Source: Flammeovirga yaeyamensis (lineage in GTDB: Bacteria; Bacteroidota; Bacteroidia; Cytophagales; Flammeovirgaceae). Taken from it: a stretch of 64,000 nucleotides of DNA. The first letter of the stretch is position 1. Every line of letters begins with the position of its first letter. The stretch spans positions 96,001-160,000 of the forward strand of contig NZ_CP076132.1 of NCBI RefSeq assembly GCF_018736045.1, in the 5' to 3' direction. Under the pieces are notes generated by a model, which searched no databases, was not told the DNA's origin, and was given only the letters and a program-made list of their open reading frames with translations. A program made the translations under genes and the position numbers. Below are positions 36,236-46,369 of the stretch, piece after piece.

Positions 36236-38017
36236 ATGTCAGATTCCCAAATTATCGAGCACAAGGACATTACAGAGTACGGCTATGTACAAGATGGTAA
36301 AGTATTTTTAAGAGGATATTACCACTTCCAAGACAGAGAAATCGGTGTAGTAAGAGAAAGCGACGAAGAAAGTTTACAATACTTCGTTGACCGATTTAAG
36401 ATGGTGACTGAAAAAGTTTTAGCGGTTCAAGAAGCTGTAAAAACAGCAGAGAACAAAGGTTCTTTCTTGATGAAACTTATTCACATGAGAACCTACCTAG
36501 CCTCATTCAATGGTCTTGGCGATTTCACAGAACTTTATGAAATTATCAATGTACTAGAAGATGAAATCAATGAGTACATTGCAGTCAACAGAGACAAAAA
36601 CCTAGAAATTAAGAATGCTCTTTTAAAAGAAGCTGAAGAATGGAAAGGTAGTACAGATTGGAAAAACGCTTCTCTACGTTTCAAAGACATTAAAATGAAC
36701 TGGATTAAGACTGGTTCTGCTCACAAAGAAATGGAAGAGCAATTGTCTGAGAAATTCAATGCTGCTATGGATGAGTTCTACCAAAATAGAACACAATTCT
36801 ATGCTCACCAAAACGAATTACATGAACAAAGTATCGATCAATACGAAGCTTTATTAATTAAAGTAAGACGTATCAACCGTAATGGTGGTGGTCAAGAATT
36901 CGTAGATGACGTTAAGAAAATACAGGAAGATTGGAGAAACGTACCAATGGTGCCTAAAAAGAAAATGGGCTTCTTAGGTAGTGACTTCAAACGTGAAACT
37001 GCTAAGTTCTTTGGTACATTAAACGGTGACCAAGGAGGTTACGGACAACATCGCGGTGGCGGCGGATACGGTCAGCAACGTGGTGGATACGGTCAACAAC
37101 GCGGTGGTGGCGGATACGGCCAACAACGTGGTGGATACGGTCAACAACGCGGTGGTGGCGGATACGGTCAGCAACGTGGTGGTGGCGGTGGTTACCAACA
37201 ACGCGGCGGTGGCGGCGGTTACCAACAACGTGGCGGTGGCGGCGGTTACCAACAACGTGGTGGTGGCGGAGGCTACCAGCAACGTGGTGGATACGGTCAA
37301 CAAGATCGCGGTGGCTACGGAGGTGGTCAACAACGTGGTGGTTACGGTCAACAAGATCGCGGTGGCTACGGAGGTGGTCAACAACGTGGTGGTTACGGTC
37401 AGCAAGATCGCGGTGGATACGGAGGTGGACATCAAGATCGCGGCGATCGTGGTGGATACCAACAACGTGGTAATTACCAACAACGCGAAAGCTACGGACA
37501 AGACCGTCCAGCTTATAGCACAAGAGACATGGCTCCACAAAAGACTCCAGGTCAGTCTAAAAAAGACTTACTAGATACTGCTGAGAAGTATTTATCAGAC
37601 GGAGCACCATTCAATATTGCTAACATTAAGCAATTACAAAATGGATGGAAATCTTTAGGTAAAGAGCCTTCTCAAGAAGATAAAGAGATGAACTTAAGAT
37701 TCCGTATCGTTTGTAACGAAATCTTCGAATCTCACTTCTTAGAGCGTACAGCTAAAAATGAAGAGCCAGATTTGTATAGCTTATCTGACTTCGAACAATT
37801 GAAAATCAAATTGGATATTCTAAGAGAATCAATCCGTAAGGATGAGCAAGATCTATTTGAGTTCAATGCGAAGTATTCTTCAATTCTTTCTTCAGCTGCA
37901 GCTGAGCAAAATTCTGAGAATTATGCCCTGTACCAAGAGAGAAACAACTATGTGAACAAGTTAAAGACAAAACAACGTATCCTTAAAAAATTAGAGGATA
38001 AATTGTTAGCTATGTAG
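36236..38017 (+). CDS. DUF349 protein with a GYGQQ/RGG low-complexity insert
   Basis: Counting from the ATG at 36236 (593 aa), the start reads MSDSQIIEHKDITEYGYVQDGKVFLRG, which fits the family; a further 32 codons upstream are hydrophobic and unlike it. Residues about 1-262 and 425-593 are helical and charged with DUF349-type motifs (W-K-x-x-x-S and IQEDWRNVP, LQNGWKSLG). In between, about residues 266-420 are almost only Gly, Gln, Arg and Tyr in GGYGQQRGG, GGGGYQQRGG and GQQDRGGYGG units. This resembles eukaryotic RGG-box and FUS-type prion-like domains. RNA binding or condensate formation is my inference; the function of DUF349 is not established. The gene is single, bounded by a terminator at 38037. 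Confidence 0.85.
   Translation: MSDSQIIEHKDITEYGYVQDGKVFLRGYYHFQDREIGVVRESDEESLQYFVDRFKMVTEKVLAVQEAVKTAENKGSFLMKLIHMRTYLASFNGLGDFTELYEIINVLEDEINEYIAVNRDKNLEIKNALLKEAEEWKGSTDWKNASLRFKDIKMNWIKTGSAHKEMEEQLSEKFNAAMDEFYQNRTQFYAHQNELHEQSIDQYEALLIKVRRINRNGGGQEFVDDVKKIQEDWRNVPMVPKKKMGFLGSDFKRETAKFFGTLNGDQGGYGQHRGGGGYGQQRGGYGQQRGGGGYGQQRGGYGQQRGGGGYGQQRGGGGGYQQRGGGGGYQQRGGGGGYQQRGGGGGYQQRGGYGQQDRGGYGGGQQRGGYGQQDRGGYGGGQQRGGYGQQDRGGYGGGHQDRGDRGGYQQRGNYQQRESYGQDRPAYSTRDMAPQKTPGQSKKDLLDTAEKYLSDGAPFNIANIKQLQNGWKSLGKEPSQEDKEMNLRFRIVCNEIFESHFLERTAKNEEPDLYSLSDFEQLKIKLDILRESIRKDEQDLFEFNAKYSSILSSAAAEQNSENYALYQERNNYVNKLKTKQRILKKLEDKLLAM
37030..37500 (+). repeat. in-frame GC-rich tandem repeat encoding the RGG region
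   Basis: Imperfect 21-33-base units made of GGTGGT, GGATACGGT, CAACAACG and similar blocks keep one reading frame. The stretch is much richer in G and C than the surrounding AT-rich genes, and lacks stops in several frames, which creates spurious long ORFs. Confidence 0.9.
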
Positions 38018-38036
38018 TCTTTATAAAGCATATAAA

Positions 38037-38071
38037 AAGGTACTTTGAAATATTCAAAGTACCTTTTTTTT
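38037..38071 (+). terminator. terminator of the DUF349 gene
   Basis: A perfect 11-bp stem (38037-38047 with 38055-38065) and a seven-T run. Confidence 0.92.
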
Positions 38072-38206
38072 ATTTTAATGAACTATATTATCTTTACAAT
38101 CAGTTATTTAAATAAATAGACCTAATTTCTTTATCAAATTACATCGTGGAATTTATGGCATGATATTTTACTATTATTTTTTATACTTCACGATACCACT
38201 ATCGAA

Positions 38207-39073
38207 ATGAAAAACATAAATAGATTCAGAATTCTTTTTATAAGCCTTATTTTATCTTCTGCACTATCAGCACAAGCTCAGTTGGCGGACACCCTTAGTA
38301 ATCCACACTCAATGATGGACATTCAGAATTATGAGATGATGTGGAAGAAATCACTTTGGTATAGAGTGAACTTGGGAACAAAAATTAATAATGGCTTTTT
38401 CGCAAGAAATCACGAAGTAACTCGTGTTATTATTGATGCGGTTAAGAACGATAGAATTGTTCCTTATTCTAGCGATTCTTTAGAAAATAGAATATCGAAA
38501 GAAGAGTTTCTTCAGCGTTTAATTATTCCTCAAACGGTTAACAGTGATGATGAGTACGAGGATGATGATGCTGCTTGGGGAGATGTAAATGGCATTACTA
38601 TCAATAAAGATAATGGTCAAAAACCGGGTGATGAGTATGATCCGACAAGATTATGGGTGGTTGAATTAAAAGTGGACAGAATCTTTGATAAGCGTCGATC
38701 AAAAATGTACAATGATTTGGTGGCGGTCAACTTAATCATTCCTGCACAAGAGAATCCAAAGGGAATTGATATTGTATTGGGTTCGTTCTCGTTTAGAGAA
38801 TTAAATGATAATGTTTTTCATACAAAAGCAGAAGATGGGAGCTTAGTAAAAGACCCTGATGCTATATGGTATAATGGAGTAAACCCAGCACAACATAGAA
38901 ATTTAGGTGAAGCTTTCGCTTTAGAGTTATGGGACGGTCGTTTAATCAAATTCGAAAACCCTCAAGATAATTCGATTATCATGATGTATGGTAACGACAT
39001 GAAGTCTTTATATCAATCACAAGAAGCAGTATATAAGTTAATGGAGTACGAAGCTTTATTGTGGGAGTATTAA
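38207..39073 (+). CDS. gldN: gliding motility / type IX secretion protein GldN (PorN-like)
   Basis: A periplasmic component of the type IX secretion system core that rings with GldK and assists GldL-GldM motor function. The signal peptide ends AQA, giving a mature protein that begins QLADT. The family features are MMWKKSLWYRVNLGTKINNGFFARNHE-type motif (W-R-V-x-x-x-x-K-x-N-x-x-F), ITRVIIDAV-like (VTRVIIDAVKNDRIVPY) and LWVVELKVDRIFDKRRS. At 288 aa the length is normal. It stands alone with terminators on both sides; gldK, gldL and gldM are not in the window, although they usually adjoin gldN. Confidence 0.85.
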   Translation: MKNINRFRILFISLILSSALSAQAQLADTLSNPHSMMDIQNYEMMWKKSLWYRVNLGTKINNGFFARNHEVTRVIIDAVKNDRIVPYSSDSLENRISKEEFLQRLIIPQTVNSDDEYEDDDAAWGDVNGITINKDNGQKPGDEYDPTRLWVVELKVDRIFDKRRSKMYNDLVAVNLIIPAQENPKGIDIVLGSFSFRELNDNVFHTKAEDGSLVKDPDAIWYNGVNPAQHRNLGEAFALELWDGRLIKFENPQDNSIIMMYGNDMKSLYQSQEAVYKLMEYEALLWEY

Positions 39074-39123
39074 TAATATATCATTTTATTATGTTATGAT
39101 ATTTTGAATGAAATTTAAGAATA

Positions 39124-39152
39124 GGTCATGCCAAAAGGTATGACCTTTTTTT
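39124..39152 (+). terminator. gldN terminator
   Basis: A 9-bp stem with one wobble (39124-39132 with 39137-39145), a four-base loop and a seven-T run. Confidence 0.9.
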
Positions 39153-39234
39153 GTAATTTGTATTCTGAATTTAATTACCTGAACTAATTCTAATATTTTT
39201 ATTAGGATATAGGTAAGTACATAAACCAACTAAC

Positions 39235-42200
39235 ATGAAAAAACTTAACTTTTTGATTTACTTATCTCTTTTGATAGGTATTTTTTCTTGTAATACAAAT
39301 TCAAGCTCAAGCAATGGTGACGGCATAGCATATAAAAACTTTACCGAGAGCATTTCAACAAAGCAAAATATCACTTTTACATTTACCAAAAGTATCCTTG
39401 AAGATAAAACAGGTGAATGGCTAACTCAAGACCTCAATTATTTTACTATTACTCCAGAAGTAAAAGGACAATACAAGTGGACGGCTAAAAACACATTAGT
39501 TTTTTCACCTGAATTAGGGTTTGAACCAAGTACAAAATACAGTTTAAAGCTATCAGAAGAGGCATTAGCTAAAGAAGGAATTAATTTAAAGAATACAGAA
39601 TTATCTTATTCTTTTGCAACAGAGGACCTAAAAGTGGTTGAGTCTTTAGGGGCATGGTCAAAGATCTCAGGTGGCAAACCAACTCCTACATTAATATTAA
39701 AATTCAATTATTTTCTTGATGGGAAGAGCCTTGCTGAAAAAATAACAGTGAAGGATAAAGACAAAAAGAAAATAAACACAGAATTAATCACTTCAGGTGA
39801 AACGAATGAGTTTACTTTTAAACTAACGAATGTTTCTCCTGCTTCTAAAAACCAGGCTCTTTCCATTGAAATTGGGAAAGGGGTGAATATCACTAAGAAT
39901 AATAAAACCGATTATTCAATTCAAGCTAATGGATTTATTCCTCAGGTAAATGAATTGAAAATTAATTCTGTTTCTGCTCATGTAGAAGACGATGACTTAA
40001 GTATTATCATCAAATCGAATCAAGAACTTGAGATAAAAAACATTAAATCTCAGATTAGGATTACACCAAAAGTTAGCTATGAGGTAGAAAAACTAAATGA
40101 TGGAATTAAACTAAAAGGTAATTTCAAATTGGGTTATGATTATACTGTTGAATTATATACTGGTATCAAAGGTATTTTTAATACTCCGTTAAAAGATAAA
40201 GTAAGAGAAACGGTTATTTTCGGAAACATCGATCCTTTAATCTCATTTGTAGATAAAAAGTCGGTGTATCTTTCTCCAAAAAGTGATAAGTCGGTAGATC
40301 TTAAAATTGTAAACGTACCGAAAGTAGACGTAGACGTCTATAAAGTATACAAAAACAACCTCTTTACTTATTTCGACGATAACAGTCTATACACTGAAAG
40401 TTCTTACTCTTATTATGGACCTAATTTTAGAAGGTTAGGTGATAAAATTTTCTCAAACCATGATGTGGAGGTAAGTAGCATGAAATCGAATGGTTATGTA
40501 AAAACACTATCTCTAGATTTCTTAGATGAAAGCAAGTTCAGCGGAGTGTATGTTGTAGAAGTTAGAAGTTCTAAAGAAAGATATCTTCTAGCACGTAAGA
40601 TGATTTCAATATCAGATATTGGTTTGATAGCGAAAGAAGGAAAAAATTCAATGTTGGTATTGGCAAATTCAATTGCAGATGCTTCTCCAATGCCAAATAC
40701 AGAAATCACACTAGTATCACAAAATAACCAAGAAGTTTATACGCTTACTACCGATAAGGATGGTGTTGCAAAGTTTACAGATTTAGATCAACATGCTAAG
40801 GGATTTGATATCAACATGATTTTTGCCAAGCAAGGCAATGATTTTAACTACATGAACTTCCAACAATCGAGAATTTCAACTTCTCGTTATGAAGTGGGTG
40901 GTAGACATTCTAATTCTTCAAATTTAATGGCATTTATATATGGTGATAGAAATCTGTACCGCCCTGGAGAAACGATTTATTATAAAACTATTGTAAGAAC
41001 CGAAGATTGGGAAGTAGTACAACAACCAATTTTAGTCAATATATATCTACCTGATGGAAATCTATTAAAGACAGAAAGAGCACAGCTGAATAACGACGGT
41101 TCTTTTGAAGGAAATGTAAAATTGATGGATGCTTCCGTTACGGGTAATTATAGCATTGAGGTGACTACAGGAAACAACATCATCTTAGCTTCTAAGAGAA
41201 TAAGTGTCGAGGAGTTTATGCCGGATAGAATCAAGGTAAATGCAGAATTGGATAAAGACACTTATGAAGTTTCTGAAAATATTAAAGCTTCCTCACAAGT
41301 ATTGAATATGTTTGGTCCTCCTGCTGCAAATAGAAACTATGAGGTCGACCTTTCATTATCAAGATTGAATATGGTAGCAAAGGACTATACAGAATATAAA
41401 TTCAATATTGATGGTAAGGTATCCTTAAATCTTGATAATCACCTGAGAAATGGATCAACAGATGAGCAGGGTAATTTAGAAGAATCTTTCCTTCTTCCGA
41501 AGTATTTAAAAAATAGCGGATTACTTACGGCTAAAGTATATACCACTGTTTTTGATGAAACTGGAAGACCGGTAAGACGATTGAATACTGCTAAAATTTC
41601 TACTCAACCCTATTATTTGGGTATTAAGTATGGTGATCATTATATCAAAACGAGAGCGAATAATGAAATATCTTTAATCGCTATTGATAAGAATCAGAAA
41701 AAGGTAAACAATGCAGAGGTTAAGGTAGAGTTGTACCGTTACGAGTGGCACTCTGCAATGGAAAGATCATACAATAACCGTTACCGTTATGTCTCTAGAT
41801 ATAAAGAGATTTTGGTAGATTCCAAGAAAATGAAATTAGGCAGTAATTCAGTTTATTCTTTCTTCCCTAAACACTCTGGAAAATATCAAGTGAGAGTATC
41901 ACTTCCTGGGGCGAGTACATATACTAGTATGGATTACTATGCTTATGGATGGGGTGATGTATCAAGTACTGCGTTCGAAGTGGATAAGGAAGGAAGAGTG
42001 TTGATCGAACCTGAATATGATACTTATATCGTTGGAGATAAAGCGAAAGTTTTATTCAAAACGCCTTTCCAAGGAAAATTACTTGTCACTATCGAAAAAG
42101 ATAATGTGATATCGCATCAAGTAATTGATACGAACAATAAGATGGCTTCTTTAGAGATTCCAATCAAAGATGAGCATCTACCAAATATCTTTATCACAGC

Positions 42201-44616
42201 TACTTTAATTAAGGGAGCTAAGGACAATGAACTTCCGTTAACAGTAGCACATGGTTTTACTTCAATTAAAGTAAAAGATGCAGATAGAGATCTTCAATTA
42301 AAGATCACTGCACCTGAGGTGAGTCGTTCTAGAACTTCTCAAACTATAGAAATACAAACTTCAAACAAAGAAGAAGATGTAGAAGTAACAGTAGCTGTGG
42401 TTGATGAAGGTATTCTTCAGATTAAGAATTATAAGACTCCAGATCCTTTTGGGTACTTCTATCAAAATAGAGCCTTAAATGTTCAGACGTACGACTTGTA
42501 TCCTAAAGTGATGCAGTTCAGAAAACAAGCAAGCAGTTTTGGTTCCGATATGGCCAACTTGGGTGCCAGAGCCAACCCTATGGTCAATAATAGAGTGAAT
42601 TTAGTTTCTTTCTGGTCGGGCACGCTAAAAACAGATAGAAATGGTAAAGTAAACTATACAGTAGATATCCCAGAATTCTCAGGAGAATTGAGAGTGATGG
42701 CAGTTGCATCAAAAGGTAATGCTTTTGGTAGTGCAGATAAACCGATGAAAGTGAGAGACCCATTAGTATTAAGTACTGCTTTACCAAGGTTCTTAAGTCC
42801 ATCTGATGTTAACGATGCGACTATTATGTTGGCCAATACAACAGATAAGCCTATGACGGTTTCTACCAAGTTGAAGGTAGAAGGAGCAGTAAAAGTTGAA
42901 AAAGATAACCTTGGTAGTGTAACTATTCCGGCCAATTCTGAAAAGATGGTTCAGTTCAAATTAATGGCTGATCAGACGATAGGTGAAGGCAAAGTAGTCG
43001 TAATTGCTAAAGTGAATAATGAAGACTTTATATCATCGACAAACATTAATGTTAGAGCATCTGTTGGTTTATTGAAATCGGACGGTGATGGTGTGATAAA
43101 AGGAGGTCAATCTACTACTATTGATTTGAAGGAAGACTATATCGCTAAATCACTTAAAGGGAAATTATTAATTTCTAAATCACCTCTTGTTGGTTTCTCA
43201 AAAGACCTAAGCTATCTGATACGTTACCCTTATGGTTGTGTTGAACAAACGACATCAGCAGTTTTCCCTCAGTTGTATTTAGGAGAATTGGCTGACCGTT
43301 TCAATAAGACAAACAATAAAGGAACAGTAGATTATAATATCAATGAGGCCATTAAGAAGCTACAAAGTATGCAGATGTACTCTGGTGGACTTTCGTACTG
43401 GCAAGGCGGATCTTATGTAAGTGAGTATGGTTCTGTTTATGCCGCTCATTTCTTGTTAGAAGCTCAGAAACAAGGATACGATGTTGATGGTACTGTTTTA
43501 GGAAAGCTATTAGCCTATGTTCGAAAACTAGCTTCCAATAAAAAGAAGCATGGGTATTACTACTATAATAATGGCTCTAGAACAAGAACTGAGGTGTTTA
43601 ATAAGACAAGTTTATATGCTCTTTATGTTATTGCAGAATCTGGACATGCAGATGTTTCTACAATGAATTATTTTAAAAAGCATAAGGCTAGTTTAGATAA
43701 CTCATCATTATATCTTTTAGCCACTACTTTCTTAAGAGTAGGCGATCAGCAATCGTATAGATTATTATTACCAAAAGCATTTGAAAATAGAGATCAGGAG
43801 AAAGAGTTTGGAGGAAGTTTCTCATCTAGAATTCGGGATTTAGGTTTAGCCTTAAATTCATTGATAGAGACAGACCCGAAAAATGGTCAAGTAGGTGTTC
43901 TTACGAAAGAATTATCTGAGGCCATGAAATCGGAGACCTATATGTCGACTCAAGAAAGAGCATTTGGGTTAATGGCATTAGGCAAAGTCTTGAAAAAGGC
44001 TTCTCAACAATCTATTTCAGCTCAAGTGGTGAATAATGGTAAGACGGTAGGGAATACAGATGGAGAAGATCTTATCTTAACTTCTTCTGATGTTGTAGGC
44101 CAAGAAGTAAGCATTAAAACAACTGGTAGTGGAGAACTGTATTATTTCTGGGAAATAGAAGGTTTAAATACTACAGGTAGATATGTAGAAGAGGATAAAG
44201 GTTTAAAAGTGAGAAGAAAGTACTTTAACAGAAACGGTACACAAATTACTTCTTCTAATTTCAAGCAAAACGATCTAATCGTTATTGAAGTAACCTTACA
44301 ATCGTCAAAACTTAGAGTGGAAAACGTGGTAGTGACAGATATGTTACCAGCAGGTTTTGAAATCGAAAATCCGCGTTTAGGTGATATTCCAGGTTTGAAT
44401 TGGACACAAAAGAAAGCTGCGTATCCAGAACATGTCGATTTTAGAGACGATAGAGTTAACTTCTTCGTAACAGCAGATGTAAAAGAGAAGAAATTCTATT
44501 ATGTTGTAAGAGCGGTAAGTAAAGGAACATTTAAACAGGGACCTGTAAGTGCAGACGCCATGTATAATGGAGCTTACCATTCTTATCATGGAGCAAAAAC
44601 AATTAAAGTTGAATAG
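39235..44616 (+). CDS. alpha-2-macroglobulin family lipoprotein
   Basis: A 1793-aa bacterial alpha-2-macroglobulin, a broad-range protease trap tethered in the envelope. The lipobox IFSC gives lipidated Cys19. MG2-type domain motifs (YRPGETIYYK) lie near residue 580. The thioester CVEQ is at residues 1335-1338 (Cys and Gln present), so it belongs to the thioester-active class. The C-terminus is a receptor-binding-like beta domain. E. coli pairs YfhM with PBP1C; here the neighbour is an Omp85-type protein instead, 19 bases downstream, so they may be co-transcribed. Confidence 0.92.
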   Translation: MKKLNFLIYLSLLIGIFSCNTNSSSSNGDGIAYKNFTESISTKQNITFTFTKSILEDKTGEWLTQDLNYFTITPEVKGQYKWTAKNTLVFSPELGFEPSTKYSLKLSEEALAKEGINLKNTELSYSFATEDLKVVESLGAWSKISGGKPTPTLILKFNYFLDGKSLAEKITVKDKDKKKINTELITSGETNEFTFKLTNVSPASKNQALSIEIGKGVNITKNNKTDYSIQANGFIPQVNELKINSVSAHVEDDDLSIIIKSNQELEIKNIKSQIRITPKVSYEVEKLNDGIKLKGNFKLGYDYTVELYTGIKGIFNTPLKDKVRETVIFGNIDPLISFVDKKSVYLSPKSDKSVDLKIVNVPKVDVDVYKVYKNNLFTYFDDNSLYTESSYSYYGPNFRRLGDKIFSNHDVEVSSMKSNGYVKTLSLDFLDESKFSGVYVVEVRSSKERYLLARKMISISDIGLIAKEGKNSMLVLANSIADASPMPNTEITLVSQNNQEVYTLTTDKDGVAKFTDLDQHAKGFDINMIFAKQGNDFNYMNFQQSRISTSRYEVGGRHSNSSNLMAFIYGDRNLYRPGETIYYKTIVRTEDWEVVQQPILVNIYLPDGNLLKTERAQLNNDGSFEGNVKLMDASVTGNYSIEVTTGNNIILASKRISVEEFMPDRIKVNAELDKDTYEVSENIKASSQVLNMFGPPAANRNYEVDLSLSRLNMVAKDYTEYKFNIDGKVSLNLDNHLRNGSTDEQGNLEESFLLPKYLKNSGLLTAKVYTTVFDETGRPVRRLNTAKISTQPYYLGIKYGDHYIKTRANNEISLIAIDKNQKKVNNAEVKVELYRYEWHSAMERSYNNRYRYVSRYKEILVDSKKMKLGSNSVYSFFPKHSGKYQVRVSLPGASTYTSMDYYAYGWGDVSSTAFEVDKEGRVLIEPEYDTYIVGDKAKVLFKTPFQGKLLVTIEKDNVISHQVIDTNNKMASLEIPIKDEHLPNIFITATLIKGAKDNELPLTVAHGFTSIKVKDADRDLQLKITAPEVSRSRTSQTIEIQTSNKEEDVEVTVAVVDEGILQIKNYKTPDPFGYFYQNRALNVQTYDLYPKVMQFRKQASSFGSDMANLGARANPMVNNRVNLVSFWSGTLKTDRNGKVNYTVDIPEFSGELRVMAVASKGNAFGSADKPMKVRDPLVLSTALPRFLSPSDVNDATIMLANTTDKPMTVSTKLKVEGAVKVEKDNLGSVTIPANSEKMVQFKLMADQTIGEGKVVVIAKVNNEDFISSTNINVRASVGLLKSDGDGVIKGGQSTTIDLKEDYIAKSLKGKLLISKSPLVGFSKDLSYLIRYPYGCVEQTTSAVFPQLYLGELADRFNKTNNKGTVDYNINEAIKKLQSMQMYSGGLSYWQGGSYVSEYGSVYAAHFLLEAQKQGYDVDGTVLGKLLAYVRKLASNKKKHGYYYYNNGSRTRTEVFNKTSLYALYVIAESGHADVSTMNYFKKHKASLDNSSLYLLATTFLRVGDQQSYRLLLPKAFENRDQEKEFGGSFSSRIRDLGLALNSLIETDPKNGQVGVLTKELSEAMKSETYMSTQERAFGLMALGKVLKKASQQSISAQVVNNGKTVGNTDGEDLILTSSDVVGQEVSIKTTGSGELYYFWEIEGLNTTGRYVEEDKGLKVRRKYFNRNGTQITSSNFKQNDLIVIEVTLQSSKLRVENVVVTDMLPAGFEIENPRLGDIPGLNWTQKKAAYPEHVDFRDDRVNFFVTADVKEKKFYYVVRAVSKGTFKQGPVSADAMYNGAYHSYHGAKTIKVE

Positions 44617-44635
44617 TACGCAAAGTATATATCAA

Positions 44636-46369
44636 ATGATCTTTAAAAGTAGAGCAAAGCAATTTGCTCTACTTTTATTGCTATTCAGCAGTATTGCAGT
44701 AAATGCCCAAAACAATATCAAATTACAATGGGAGGTGAGTGATGCTTCCGAAAAATCTCCAATTAACAACAAACCAAATCTATTCTTTAGAGATACCACT
44801 CAGTTATATCAATTTGTTGATTCTACCTTAACAGCCACCAAAAATAAAGGATATTTATTCTGTACCATTGATACCCTCAAGCAAACAGAAGACACATTTA
44901 CTTATACAATATATTTAGGCCCGCAATACGATCATATTTATATCAATACCCAAAAAGTTAGCGATCAGATATTAAAAAGTAGGTACTGGAAAGGGAATTC
45001 CAAGTTTAAAAAAGTATTGCCTAATGAGTTGGAAAGAGCCAAGTTTCAAGTAGTTGAATATTATGAAAACCAAGGCTATCCCTTTACAAAAGTATGGACC
45101 GATTCTCTTCATTTTAAAGGAAATGATCTCTATGCAAATTTAAATCTAGACCTTGGAGATCAAGTAGTATTTGATACTTTGATTGTAAAGAGAGAGAAAC
45201 CACTCGGGGTACAGAAAAAGTTTTTCGAACGATATTTAGGTTTAAAAAAGGGAGAACCTTTCAGTCAGAAAAATGTTGAAAGGGCTGAATCTATTATCAA
45301 GCAGACCTCTTATCTAAAACTAAAAGATACGATTGATGTTGTCTTTGAATACGGCAGGGCAATGGTAGAAATTCCTTTAGAGAAACGAAGAGCAAGTAGA
45401 GCAGATGGTTTAATTGGCTTTGCACCTAATGAGTCGGATGATGGAGGAGTTTTGGTGACTGGTCAAGTATTATTAGACCTACAAAATCCTTTTGGTACTG
45501 GAAAACGATTTTTTATCGATTGGAAAAAGCCTGACCAACATTCTCAATGGTTTAAAGGAAGCTATGAACACCCTCGTTTTTTTAAAACTCAAATGGATGT
45601 AGGCTACAATATCAATTTACAAATTCAGGATTCTACATTTATTAGAGTCTCCAATGAGGTATTGTTGAAAAGAAGAGTTGGAGTAAACGGAGCCGTTAAA
45701 TTAGGAGCAAGATGGGAGAGCAGTCGCTTATTAAGAGAGTTAGATGAACAAGCGGTTGATACACTAAATGATACGAAAAGTACCTTGTATTCTTTAGGGT
45801 ATGATTGGGTAAATTTAGATGATTTACTTTTTCCAAGAAGAGGATGGAAGATTGGATTCAAAGGAAGTGCAGGACAGCGAACGATTATTTTTAATCCATC
45901 GTTTGATGAAAGCGTTTATGAAGGGATTTCTGAAAAATCTTTGATGTTTGATTGGCAATTTACAGCTGAGTCTTACTTCGGTATCACAAAATGGATTGAT
46001 GGTTATTTAAAGTTGGACGCTGCACAAATGATTGCGGACAAGCTTTTTTTAAATGAATTGTATCGTTTAGGAGGTTTCAATTCGGTGAGAGGTTTTTTAG
46101 AAGGTGAATTGTTTGTGGATCGTTATGTTCTACTCACTTTTGAACCTAGAGTCAACATGGGTGGAAATTCTTACTTCTTTTTATTCTCTGATATTAGCAT
46201 TACAGGGCAAAACGATGTTATTGATGTACCTGTAGGAATTGGAGCAGGAGCAAGTCTAGAAACTAAAACAGGCATATTTTCTATAGCATATGCATTAGGA
46301 AGAAATAATCAGATTCCATTTAGTACTCAATTAGCTAAAATACACTTTGGTTTTATAGGGGTATTTTAA
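44636..46369 (+). CDS. Omp85/BamA-like outer-membrane protein
   Basis: A 577-aa outer-membrane protein. From the Met at 44636 a good signal peptide (hydrophobic FALLLLLFSSIAV, cleavage after VNA) follows, whereas the frame's earlier Met codons overlap the macroglobulin gene; hence my start. The N-terminal part has two POTRA-like regions (YTIYLGPQYDHIYINTQKV and FDTLIVKREKPLG), then a beta-barrel with family-type turns (GGFNSVRGFLEGEL near the end, the VRGY motif equivalent is SVRGF). The barrel ends in LAKIHFGFIGVF. It may be a TamA/FhaC-like exporter or assembly factor for the co-encoded lipoprotein (inference). Confidence 0.84.
   Translation: MIFKSRAKQFALLLLLFSSIAVNAQNNIKLQWEVSDASEKSPINNKPNLFFRDTTQLYQFVDSTLTATKNKGYLFCTIDTLKQTEDTFTYTIYLGPQYDHIYINTQKVSDQILKSRYWKGNSKFKKVLPNELERAKFQVVEYYENQGYPFTKVWTDSLHFKGNDLYANLNLDLGDQVVFDTLIVKREKPLGVQKKFFERYLGLKKGEPFSQKNVERAESIIKQTSYLKLKDTIDVVFEYGRAMVEIPLEKRRASRADGLIGFAPNESDDGGVLVTGQVLLDLQNPFGTGKRFFIDWKKPDQHSQWFKGSYEHPRFFKTQMDVGYNINLQIQDSTFIRVSNEVLLKRRVGVNGAVKLGARWESSRLLRELDEQAVDTLNDTKSTLYSLGYDWVNLDDLLFPRRGWKIGFKGSAGQRTIIFNPSFDESVYEGISEKSLMFDWQFTAESYFGITKWIDGYLKLDAAQMIADKLFLNELYRLGGFNSVRGFLEGELFVDRYVLLTFEPRVNMGGNSYFFLFSDISITGQNDVIDVPVGIGAGASLETKTGIFSIAYALGRNNQIPFSTQLAKIHFGFIGVF

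Noticed and set aside
37002..37574. Three long open frames (178, 173 and 182 aa) over the RGG repeat of the DUF349 gene, on both strands
   Set aside because: They exist only because the GC-rich tandem repeat has no stops in several frames. Their translations are low-complexity and the real frame continues into conserved sequence at both ends.
42584..42935. Minus-strand frames inside the macroglobulin gene
   Set aside because: They are antisense to a strong, continuous 1793-aa coding sequence and lack recognisable motifs.
44549..44635. Earlier Met codons for the Omp85-like gene
   Set aside because: They overlap the macroglobulin gene and spoil the signal peptide; the Met at 44636 gives a clean one.
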